From Owenia fusiformis (Eukaryota; Annelida; Polychaeta; Sabellida; Oweniidae): a stretch of 12,547 nt of DNA. A program made the translations under genes and the position numbers. The stretch covers positions 954 to 13,500 of the forward strand of contig CAIIXF020000426.1 in NCBI GenBank assembly GCA_903813345.2, written 5' to 3'. How positions within the stretch are numbered: the first letter of the stretch is position 1; each line of letters opens with the position of its first letter. The notes below the pieces were generated by a model. That model did no database searches. It was not told the DNA's origin and was given only the letters and a program-made list of their open reading frames with translations. Shown here one piece after another: positions 1 through 7,690 of the stretch.

Positions 1-38
1 AAACAGGAGATACTCTAACTATACGAAATGACGTCATC
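1..38 (+). repeat. Left terminal inverted repeat
   Basis: It matches the reverse complement of 1898-1935 at 36 of 38 positions; the mismatches fall at positions 14 and 24. It contains the perfect palindrome ATGACGTCAT at 28-37, which has the form of a CRE/ATF site. The outer boundary is uncertain because the window begins here. Confidence 0.85.
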
Positions 39-320
39 AGGTCTCATTGCTTGCAGCGATAATAAAGTAAAATCACTTATCTAGCTTATTAACCACAACT
101 TAAATATTTAAGCTATTAGATAAACAAATTGGAGAAGCTTATCCCTTCTCTGTTGTCTATTAATAAAGTGAATTGTCATTACGATAAATAACTTTGTGAT
201 TTTAACACTCAGTGAGGTAAAATGTATGTACAAATGTTAATAAGTATTAGTTACATTCCATTGTTCAAAACTGTCTTCTATAATTTTATATTATAGTACC
301 CCACACAAGTACTATTAGAT

Positions 321-842
321 TAATCCATAAATTATAACAAACAGATTGATGTAAACTTGCCATGTGGATATCTAAATAGAAACTACGTGTACTTTATCAA
401 AGGGACTATAATCTGGTGGTTTTTCAGATTTTATAAACATATTGTTTGAGATAACTAAATTGTTTTTAACACGTATAATACAGTAGATATAATAGATAAC
501 AGAAAACATGAATTGTGAAATATAAGGGAATACACGTTGCTTAACAAAGGGCATACCGATTGTAGGTTGTATCTGTGTAAAATGGAGCCTCTGTTTTCTA
601 ATGTAAACTCAATCTGAAGGTGAAACAATGTAGTAAAACCGAGATGAAAACTCATTCATTAAAATAGTATCTTTCCACAGAATTGATGGATTTAATTCAA
701 AATTTGACACAATGTTTATCATAGTGTTGGGGACATTATGCCATCAAATTTATTTAAAAGAATTCATTTGCAAATTATATTTATTGGAACTTAGAACCGT
801 CAGTTGTAGATATCAATCCATTAACTGTAATAAACGGATTAG
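321..842 (+). repeat. Diverged internal duplication, copy A
   Basis: This copy shares a long ordered series of matches with 1441-1836. Examples are a stretch around 440-475 matching 1555-1590 (TTGTTTGAGAT, ACTAAA, GTTTTTAACA), AGTAAAACCGA near 631, ACACAATGTTTATCATAG near 708, and GGTTGTAGA-like sequence near 800. Both copies are bracketed by variants of AATCCATT...AACAAACGGATT, seen near 321-347, 815-842, 1451-1464 and 1810-1834. Copy A carries an insertion of about 100 bases relative to copy B near 480-600. Confidence 0.7.
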
Positions 843-940
843 TTTTCAAAACTCATTACACTGAAATTTAATAATTAGGGATTAAACATTTATGTTAGCA
901 TTTTGCTCTGACATGTCTCAAAATGTTATTTACATCATTT

Positions 941-1310
941 CCCAATACTACTCAATATTACAGAATATATGACATTTAAAATGGTATGCATCATTCTACA
1001 ATAATATGCATTGATTCAATATCCCGAATCCCAATTACTGCTCAATATTCAGTGTAACTTGACATTTACAATGGTATGCATCATTTCAACAATAGTATGC
1101 ATTGATTAGATATCCAAATTATTACTCAATATTATTGTATAAAATGACATTTTAATGGTATGCATCATTCTACGATAGTTTGCATTAATTGATTTTCCTA
1201 ATTACTGCTCAATATTACAGTATAAAATGACACTTACAATGGTATGCATCATTCTACAATAATATGCATTAATGGAATTTCCCAATTTCTGATCAATATT
1301 ACAGTGTAAA
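941..1310 (+). repeat. 84-89 bp tandem array, about 4.3 copies
   Basis: Units start near 941, 1030, 1113, 1197 and 1281, and the last is partial. Each begins CCCAATTACTGCTCAATATT and contains GACATTTACAATGGTATGCA followed by a second ATGCATT. Each full unit therefore carries a palindromic ATGCAT core plus a second, similar motif about 20 bases on. The third unit has TTTGCATT at the second position. The array sits centrally between the two diverged duplication blocks. Confidence 0.85.
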
Positions 1311-1440
1311 ATAGAAACAAATGTATTACTGAGACCAATCTGATGTTTATCTCAGATAATCTAGATAACATAGAACATGAATTATGAAGTATTAAGTTCC
1401 ATGCAATTTACTTGCATCTCTAAATGCGCCAATGAGATGT

Positions 1441-1836
1441 GTTATAAACTCTAACAAACGGATTAAATATCATTGTAAATTTGTCATGGTGAAATTCTAA
1501 ATAGAAACAGCTTAATCGCAAAGACTAATCTAGTGTTTATCTCTGATATTTTAAACAAATTGTTTGAGATTACTAAACTGTTTTTAACATTAAATAGCTT
1601 TTCTTGTCAGGTGTAAACAATTTGCAGAGTAAAACCGATCGAGAGGAAAACTCAATAATTAAAAAATAACTTCCCATGGAGTTGATCAATCAAATCCAAA
1701 ATTTAACACAATGTTTATCATAGCATTAGGGACATTATACAATTAATTATAAAAAATGAACTCAAAAATTATTTTTAAGGAAATAAGAACCCTCGGTTGT
1801 AGAAAATTAATCCATTCACTCTAACAAACGGATTAA
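1441..1836 (+). repeat. Diverged internal duplication, copy B
   Basis: This is the second copy of the block described at 321-842, in the same orientation and on the other side of the tandem array. It keeps the order of matched segments and the bracketing AACAAACGGATT motifs. Divergence is high, with many substitutions and indels, so the duplication is old relative to the well-preserved TIRs, or the TIRs are constrained. Confidence 0.68.
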
Positions 1837-1897
1837 TTATCAATGTAAACAAGTCATCAATCATTAATAAGCCAGATAAGTTACAGAAATAAGATGC

Positions 1898-1935
1898 GAT
1901 GACGTCATTTCATATAGTTAGCGTATCTCCTGTTT
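1898..1935 (-). repeat. Right terminal inverted repeat
   Basis: Reverse complement of bases 1-38 with two mismatches. ATGACGTCAT is retained at 1899-1908. The element edge falls within the T run at 1933-1937, so it may be off by a few bases. Confidence 0.85.
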
Positions 1936-2861
1936 TTGGAGCTCTGATTTAATAGTATATCCTAATATATGCTAGAAGAAGCTGTTGTTCATAGAATCGG
2001 CTAGTATATCCTTTCTGTAGATCTGATAGAGTGGTAGACAAACTATATGTTAGCCTTGATATGTAACACAGCTTATATTGGTTCATATTTAGTAGAGTGG
2101 CAAATAGTACTAACTATACTAGTTGTCCGCCAAATATCTGGATATAGCATGTGTCTATACAACACGGGAGATACGGGAGATATTTCACACTATGACAGTT
2201 GATATTAGAGCATAGTTAACAGGATATTCTATTACTATATAGCCTTTTTTGCACAGTGATCATTCTGGTATTTTGTATACGAAGGTCTGTAGTACACACT
2301 TTATTGAAAGATGGCAGCGTACACTGTATACTAATGTAAACCATTTTGAGGTCAGTTTGACTTTTTAATTTCCCGCATTAGAATCTGTAATTCTCATAGA
2401 TATCCTCTCTAGAGGCATCACTGTGATCCAAAATTACAATTTCGCGGGTCAAGTCTGCAGTCTTTCGAAAAAGGTTGAATTCGTTGTGCTATCCTTTCTT
2501 GTTGGGTATTTATTAACAGAAAACTACATTTCCATCGCGCCAGCATATACTAGCTTTAGTGCGATATTATGACTGTGTTAATATTCTGGCTAAATACATT
2601 ATTTTTCTAACGTTTGAGGTACGAATTAGTGAGAAAATTACTTTAAGATTTGCGGGAGACGAGATTTTTGTTTTTATGCGTACCAAGTTGTAAGGGGGGT
2701 TTGTACGTTGATCATGGTTCGTTGATTCTGTTGGGTGAATAGATATTAGGGATAAGTACGTAATGAATAGGTAAGGTCATTCTCAGCTAAGCGAGTGGAC
2801 GACCAACAACTTACTTTTAAAATCTTAGCACGTGTACGAAATAAGTAGCACAAATTACAAC
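1936..2861 (+). other. Non-coding leader between TIR element and gag-like ORF
   Basis: No supported ORF lies here. The stretch probably includes the 5' terminal repeat and leader of the DIRS-like element. The right end of that element lies outside the window, so the terminal repeat cannot be delimited. Small features seen: AGTATATCCT twice (near 1952 and 2003) and a short tandem ACGGGAGAT (near 2164-2182). The sequence just before the gag ATG reads ACAACATGG, with A at -3 and G at +4. Confidence 0.5.
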
Positions 2862-3581
2862 ATGGACAGAGACGATATAAAAACTCTATTAGAAAGTGTT
2901 TTAGATAATAAATTGGCAAATTACAAGAGAGAATTGCTTGATGATACAAAGAAGGTCGCCAAAAAGGCAAAGACTGAACCCGTAATGTCCAAAAGGGGAC
3001 ACCAAAAACAGTTTGAATTCAACAACGAAGTTCTCGACGCCATCAAAGACGCTTCCAATATGTTAGGGGACTCTCACCCAGAAGTACTAGCAAAGCTGGA
3101 CGAAGGTATGAAACTTATTACATATCGAAAGAAATGCATTAAAATTGCTGATGATTCTAAACACGGTTGGTTAGCCGTAGAAGAATATGTAAAAGACGCT
3201 TACGCAAGTAACGACGAAGATGATAAAAAGATTAAAAGCGCCAGGTTTGACGTAGGTAGAAAAGTCAGAGAACGCAAAATAAGCGTTAGAAATACTAGGT
3301 TTCACAATTCTGGCGTTTCAAGCTTTAATTTCAGGCAAGAAAGAAGTCGCCAACCAAATAGTGGCAACAGGTGGCAGTGGCAACAGGGTCAACAGCGTTC
3401 ATATGAACATGCATGGCCCAGCACTCAACAAGCTGGAACATCGAACTCCAGAGGCAACGACATTTGCCGGAACTGCGGATCCGTCGGGCACTGGGCCCGT
3501 GAGTGCTGGTCCAAGCAGCAACCGCAACAGCAGTTCACGCAGCAATACCAAAATGGAAGCAACCAAAACCAGAGCAGCTAA
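2862..3581 (+). CDS. Gag-like protein of DIRS-like retroelement, CCHC zinc knuckle
   Basis: A 239-residue protein, intact. The frame is open from a GTG at 2832, but the first ATG is at 2862 in strong Kozak context (A at -3, G at +4), so I start there. The N-terminus (about residues 1-40) is charged and lysine-rich, possibly coiled-coil. A conserved-looking central block follows (about 45-125, including FEFNNEVLDAIKDA and GWLAVEEY), typical of uncharacterised invertebrate DIRS ORF1 proteins. The C-terminus is glutamine, asparagine and serine rich and surrounds one zinc knuckle, CRNCGSVGHWAREC at residues 202-215 (C-X2-C-X4-H-X4-C). The expected role is binding element RNA in a particle-like complex. 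Its last 29 bases overlap the pol frame. It is the only ORF of the element without a visible lesion. Confidence 0.85.
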   Translation: MDRDDIKTLLESVLDNKLANYKRELLDDTKKVAKKAKTEPVMSKRGHQKQFEFNNEVLDAIKDASNMLGDSHPEVLAKLDEGMKLITYRKKCIKIADDSKHGWLAVEEYVKDAYASNDEDDKKIKSARFDVGRKVRERKISVRNTRFHNSGVSSFNFRQERSRQPNSGNRWQWQQGQQRSYEHAWPSTQQAGTSNSRGNDICRNCGSVGHWARECWSKQQPQQQFTQQYQNGSNQNQSS

Positions 3582-4298
3582 AGATTCAAAGTTAAGTAAG
3601 CATTCTGGCATTTCTGTTAAAGGTAGTTTGAAAAATCATGTTGACTTTTGGTCAGAAATAGGAGCCTCAGATTTTGTAGTAAACACCATTAAAAATGGTT
3701 ATATCATACCGTTAGATAAGGAACCACCTAGAATTTTTCTTTAGAATAACCAGTCTGCTTTAAAAAACAAAGAATTTGTAACAGAGTCAATAGAAAAACT
3801 TTATGAAGAAGGGTGTATAACAGAGGTATGCAGTCCTTCTCATGTTGTTAACCCACTTACAGTAGCATTAGGTTCAGAAAAGAATAGATTAGTCCTTGAT
3901 CTCAGACATGTTAACCCCTTTGTCAAATTGGATAGAATTAAATTTGAAGATCTGTCGGTGGCAAAAGATTATTTGTTACCAGGGGGATACATGTTTGTAT
4001 TTGACATAAAATCCGGCTACCACCACATTGATATTTTGCCAGCTCATCAAAAATACCTTGGGTTCTCTTGGGTAATAGATGGTGTACAACGTTATTGGGA
4101 GTTCAATGTTTTACCCTTTGGAATCTCAACGGGGGGTCATATCTTTACCAAGGTTGTTAGACAACTAATCAAGCATTGGAGGGGAAAGGGCTTGAAAATT
4201 GTGGCGTTCTTGGATGATGCGGTTGGTTTTAATGTAGATAAAGCTCAAATGCGAAATACAATCAGAACTCGGGAACGAACAACTTTGGTTAAAGCCGG
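3553..4298 (+). pseudogene. pol 5' part: reverse transcriptase, broken by TAG and by insertion
   Basis: This frame is +1 to gag. ATG 3553 sits in good context (AAAATGG) inside the last codons of gag; the frame is open from about 3361, so frameshifting from gag is an alternative. It encodes a DIRS-type RT. After a linker ending FWSEIGASDFV comes an in-frame TAG at 3742-3744. The frame then continues open through LVLDLRHVN, motif A FDIKSGYHH (catalytic Asp codon 4003-4005), LPFGISTGGHIF (4111-4146) and the catalytic box FLDD (4207-4218). The frame is cut after the codons for LVKAG at 4298, where the CCGG target site begins the 6.6-kb insertion. The RT resumes at 10913. The nonsense codon alone would stop RT synthesis unless it is read through. 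Confidence 0.85.
4295..4298. repeat. Target site duplication CCGG, left copy
   Basis: CCGG directly precedes the left TIR and is repeated at 10911-10914 after the right TIR. Removing the insertion plus one copy joins the RT reading frame within a glycine codon, which supports a 4-bp duplication exactly here. CCGG is self-complementary, so the four bases could also be read as part of the TIR. Confidence 0.85.
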
Positions 4299-4343
4299 TG
4301 TAACAGATTTAAGTGTCCCCCGGTGGTCAGTGTCCGTGGGACA
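4299..4343 (+). repeat. Left TIR of Ginger1-like element
   Basis: Aligns to the reverse complement of 10867-10910 with one 1-nt gap and about four mismatches over 44 columns. It starts TGTAACAGATTTAAGTGTCC and ends with TGTCCGTGGGACA. An inner inverted echo of the terminus, CAGATCTGTCACACC, lies near 4424-4438, followed by ATGTCCCCC at 4452-4460. Confidence 0.88.
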
Positions 4344-4541
4344 GCCAACCCTAGGGATCGGGGTTTTATTTTCTATATTTATATGGATAAAATGGGGAGA
4401 CAGTTATAACTGGGGAGACTCTCAGATCTGTCACACCAGTATCAGATTGGAATGTCCCCCGTTGATAGGATTTAATAATTGTAGTTACTAGGATAAAAGT
4501 TATAGTGTAGTCGAAATCGGATATCGGCATCTCTTCCACTG

Positions 4542-4619
4542 TGGCGTAATGGTATAAGCGTTGGCATAATCTGATTTATTAATTATGGTTTGTATTTATT
4601 AGGTTCCAGGTTCGAATCC
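4542..4619 (+). other. tRNA-like stretch with A and B boxes (tRNA relic or SINE head)
   Basis: TGGCGTAATGGTATAAGCG at 4542-4560 resembles a tRNA D-arm with Pol III A box. GGTTCGAATCC at 4609-4619 is a perfect B box within a T-arm-like hairpin (CAGG-TTCGAAT-CCTG). The A-to-B distance is about 23 bases longer than in an intronless tRNA, and a CATAAT/ATTATG hairpin (4565-4587) fills the middle. No acceptor-stem pairing is found, so this is not a working tRNA gene. A tRNA-derived SINE head or a decayed intron-bearing tRNA fits best. Confidence 0.4.
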
Positions 4620-5444
4620 TGCATTGATATATCATGTGTAAATATATTAACCGTTGTTTATATTGTATTGTATGTTATATTGTCTCAATAGATTGTAGTA
4701 TTCTATATTGTAGCCTATTATTATTGGTGCCCATTTTTTAAGGATACCACCTTATTAGTTTTTACAGATATTCTTAATTTATTTTTCTATTTATTTCTCC
4801 TAACCACTTTTCTCCTACTTCTAGCTAGGTCTGAGATAACTCTTAAATGCTTCTACTAAGGACCTGAGCTGCACTTGGCAGGAAAGGAATTTTTATCTAG
4901 GTCAAGGTCAAAGGCCAAATCTAGGTTTAATCAGAGTTTTTTTAGTTTCTCAGATTTCGTCTTAATATTTCATAATTTCTTGCGATGAATCAAAATGTAA
5001 CTAGATAAGCATTCCCTACAACTTGCTTACTATATGTTTGCGTTAAATTTTTACCGTTTTTGAGATAATTGACGTCAAAAAAATTGGTCATATTGCTTCA
5101 AATTGACCAATTTATTTTTAAAAATCATCTACAAGTCCCCGGGAACTCAAATCTGACCTTTCTTTTGACCTTCTGGGTTCAAATTTATGTTTATTTAATC
5201 AAAAAAGACCCACTGATGTCTAAGAAAGTCAAAGGATAAGTATCATTATGGTGAACTGAATTCAACAATGTTTATCTCTTAAACCATTTATAGAAAACAT
5301 TCTGTAAAAAACACGGTCCTTTCTGTAATGTTGACTGACAAGTAAATGCAAAAATAATGTATATATATTTTATATAACTGTAATTGTTAGCATTTTATGT
5401 TTTTTGATGTAATTGTTTTTTTGTTCCTTTTTACCAATTCTTGA
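4620..5444. other. Non-coding interior, left half of Ginger1-like element
   Basis: AT-rich with no supported ORF. Around 4905-5110 there is an ordered run of phrases: AGGTCAAGGTCAAAGGCC, then TTAGTTTCTCA, then a TTTTTGAGATAATTGACGTC-type segment. The same order recurs, strongly diverged, at about 10290-10495 on the other side of the LTR element. This suggests an old internal duplication or two copies of a common dispersed repeat. No exact boundaries can be given. Confidence 0.4.
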
Positions 5445-5736
5445 GAATGAAATAAAATGTCTTTCCGAACCTTGTTGGGACAAAATAGCATATACAACAT
5501 TTTTTTAGACCTCTCAATATTATAGTTATACAAAGAAAATTTTGGTTGATTTAACAAAAAGTATCCAAAAACTTAAAACGAAACCCCCAAAATAGATAAA
5601 AATTAAAATAAACCTTTCATTTCTTTTACAAGATACTTACTTTCCTTTGTACAATTGCAATATTGAGAGACCTAAACACGTTGTGTTTATGTCGTTTTGT
5701 TCCAATGGGGTTCGGATAGATATTTCATTTCATTTC
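5445..5736. repeat. Foldback (long imperfect inverted repeat)
   Basis: The arm at 5445-5540 pairs with the reverse complement of 5637-5736. Matching segments from the outside in are GAAATGAAAT, TCCGAACC, GACAAAA/AACAAAA, AGACCTCTCAATATT and TACAAAGAAA. Loop and inner spacer are about 96 bases. It looks like a small palindromic MITE or structural repeat and ends 17 bases before the LTR retrotransposon insertion point. Confidence 0.75.
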
Positions 5737-5753
5737 GAACATATGATACCAAA

Positions 5754-6435
5754 TGAAACAGGGTTTAGGTTTTCATATAAATTAAATTTTGGTTCAAACT
5801 TCATTTTTATATTACATTGATTTAGGTTTCAAGATATATGTTATTGTTCTATACATTTGATGTACATCATTTCTATTCTTTTTTCCTCTTTAGTTCATTT
5901 GCACTCAATACGTGCTATCATTCATAAATAACATTAAAATCTTGGCTCTTTTCATATTGTTATGTCTTTTCTATCAGGAAAGTTCCAATTCCCATAAACG
6001 AGGATTTTTTAGTTCAGGATATTCCAGTGTATTACATAATCCACTTGGCTTTCTATTGGTCCAAATGTTGGTTCCTCATGGGAATCAACATTTGCCTCCA
6101 TTTAGAGGAGGTTTAGGAAGGCCAGTAGATTTTGATTTGATATTATCTTTAATTTGTTCTTTATTGGTTCATTTATTTGGTAATTATGGGAAATTTTTAT
6201 TCGCCTCCTTTTTGGAACCTTCCCTGTGGAACTTTCCATACTTTCGGACTTTTCTTGATGATCATCTCAGAATATCATCTTTAGAACAGTTTTTACCAAC
6301 GATCACAACACAACGTAGGGAAATATGTAAAATATTGTACTTGGATTGAATTTTAACTTGGATTATAGAAAATAAACTTTTAGGCTGTTTACTTACTTTT
6401 TGTGTTACACTATTAGAACCTAAAAAACTGTTTCA
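5754..6435 (+). repeat. Left LTR
   Basis: 682 bp, about 99% identical to 9409-10091. Its ends are inverted (TGAAACAG / CTGTTTCA), and the inverted match continues loosely through TTTAGGTT. A TATAAA lies at 5776-5781 and a poly(A)-type AATAAA at 6371-6376. A strong splice-acceptor-like tract ends in TTTAG at 5893. A 145-codon open frame at 5912-6349 has no ATG near its start and is treated under findings. Confidence 0.88.
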
Positions 6436-6436
6436 T

Positions 6437-6452
6437 TGGTGCCGTTGCCAGG
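6437..6452 (+). other. Primer-binding-like site
   Basis: TGGTGCCGTTGCCAGG starts one base after the left LTR. A tRNA 3' end ending in ...GGCAACGGCACCA would pair with it. It closely resembles the tRNA-Asp-type PBS (TGGCGCCGTTGCCGGGG) of plant Ty3/Gypsy elements. The match to animal tRNA-Asp, as I recall that tRNA, is poor, so the primer is undetermined. Confidence 0.65.
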
Positions 6453-6496
6453 ATATAATTAAGTTTTCTATAACTTAATTGGACTAATTTAACAAT

Positions 6497-6640
6497 TTGG
6501 ATTCACTATTATTCAATTTCTATCACTATTGGATTTATATTGGATTATCATTGCTATTGGAATTAACTTGGATTATCATCTCGAATTGGATTATCATTAT
6601 TGTCGGATATACATCAGATTATCAATAGTGTTGGATTAGT
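6497..6640 (+). repeat. Degenerate TTGGATTATCA repeats
   Basis: Variants of ATTGGATTATCATT recur at irregular 20-30 base spacing just downstream of the primer-binding-like site (for example near 6540, 6569, 6595, 6616). They lie in the leader region where gag would normally start. Confidence 0.6.
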
Positions 6641-7273
6641 ACATCAGGTAACTATATGCATTTAATTGTAAACTATTGTTATGGGTAAAACACATACATG
6701 TAGTTGGATTACATATGAATTAGAAATTATTAGTGGAATGTTTACTGACACCTAACAAGCATAATGTTCATGGAGTAAAAAATCTAGTCATGCTTCCCCC
6801 ACTTAAAATTACGGGAAGATGGCATTCAAAACGTTTATGGATATTGCATATTAGTTATGATGTTTTGCCCTTGATATTGTGTTATAAAGAAGTCAAAAGT
6901 CACCATAACCTTCAATAAGAATGATTTTTACGAAAATGGCATATGAAAATAAAATTCATCAAGTTGGAGTTAGAAATTCTGACAATTTTGCACCAGCAGT
7001 TAGGTCAGCTGCACTCATTAGCCCGTTGACAGTAATCTTTAAAGAAGATGGATTACTATACATAAATTATTTGGACATGGAAATTGGATATTGAATATAA
7101 ACTGTTTCTCACTGTAAATATGTATATAAACTGAGTGTTTAAAACGCTTGTAAGCTGCTCTTAAGGAATATTATAACCTTATAAAAATAATTGCCACATG
7201 TGATGGTAATGAAAAATGTAGGATGACGCACATTCATACTTATCGTGAGCTGATACACTAAATGGGAGAGCTA
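6641..7273 (+). other. Non-coding interior of LTR element, part 1
   Basis: There are only short ATG frames, 6733-6918 (61 codons) and 6921-7094 (57 codons), in different frames. I recognise no gag, protease or RT motif in either, and neither has a CCHC knuckle. They may be decayed coding relics or chance. A donor-like CAGGTAACT is at 6645-6653. Confidence 0.45.
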
Positions 7274-7690
7274 TAATGCCAGAGTTTATATTCGTAGACA
7301 TCCCATAACCAGGAGATGTAAACTGTAATGCCAGGGAGTGCATTCGTTGATGTTCATACCCCCGGGAAGTATTTTAATGCCAGGTAGTGCATTCGTAGAT
7401 GTTCGTATCCCCGGGAAGTATTTTAATGCCAGGCAGTTCATTCGTAGATGTTCGTACCCCCGGGAAGTATTTTAATGCCAGGTAGTGCATTCGTAGATGT
7501 CCCGTGCCCCAGAGAAGTAACCCGTAGTGCCAGAGTGCAGTCGTAGCCGTCCCGTGTTCCATGTTACCCATGATAGTGTATCAGTGCATGTCTCAACCAA
7601 AAGATGTACTTTTAATGCGAAGATAATGTTGCAACAGATGTACCGTTCCCCAGATGTCACCATGATGCCCAGAAAGTGCAACCATACAAG
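7274..7690 (+). repeat. 49-bp minisatellite, about nine copies
   Basis: Unit starts (TAATGCC or variants) fall near 7274, 7326, 7375, 7424, 7473, 7525, 7571, 7613 and 7663. The units at 7326, 7375 and 7424 are exactly 49 bp; they and the start of the unit at 7473 are nearly identical (TAATGCCAGGTAGTGCATTC then GTAGATGTTCGTACCCCCGG and GAAGTATTT). The outer copies decay, and the spacing drifts to 42-52. The array is clearly more GC-rich than its surroundings. Minus-strand frames crossing it are by-products of the repeat. Confidence 0.9.

Larger units (their letters stand above)
1..1935. mobile_element. Non-autonomous TIR element with internal tandem repeats
   Basis: The first 38 bases reappear as an inverted copy at 1898-1935 with two mismatches, so this stretch reads as one terminal-inverted-repeat element of about 1.9 kb. 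It has no ORF of note: the only frames over 60 codons are short minus-strand ones with no recognisable domain. Inside are an 84-89 bp tandem array (941-1310) and two diverged copies of a larger block (about 321-842 and 1441-1836). The left end coincides with the window edge, so the TIR may extend further and the target duplication cannot be read. The superfamily is not assigned. If the element starts at CAGGAGATAC, a hAT-like terminus is conceivable, but there is no supporting duplication. Confidence 0.72.

Noticed and set aside
372-655. Short minus-strand ORFs inside the left TIR element
   Set aside because: Cysteine- and leucine-rich translations of AT-rich repeat DNA with no domain; not preserved in the diverged duplicate block.
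2832-2861. GTG upstream extension of the gag-like ORF
   Set aside because: Eukaryotic context; the ATG at 2862 has near-ideal Kozak bases and the ten extra residues show no similarity to the family.
4111-4146. STGGHIF as an aberrant RT motif
   Set aside because: This variant fits DIRS-type RTs as I know them; both catalytic regions around it are intact, so it is not a lesion.
5754-6435. The 682-bp repeat as a MITE inserted twice
   Set aside because: TG...CA ends, PBS-like and PPT-like flanks placed exactly inside the pair, and lack of a TSD around each single copy favour a pair of LTRs.
6733-7094. Two small consecutive ORFs in the LTR interior
   Set aside because: No gag, protease or RT motif and different frames; kept only as a note in the interior entry.
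7274-7690. CRISPR-like array
   Set aside because: Units are contiguous 49-bp tandem repeats with no unique spacers, in a eukaryotic transposon.
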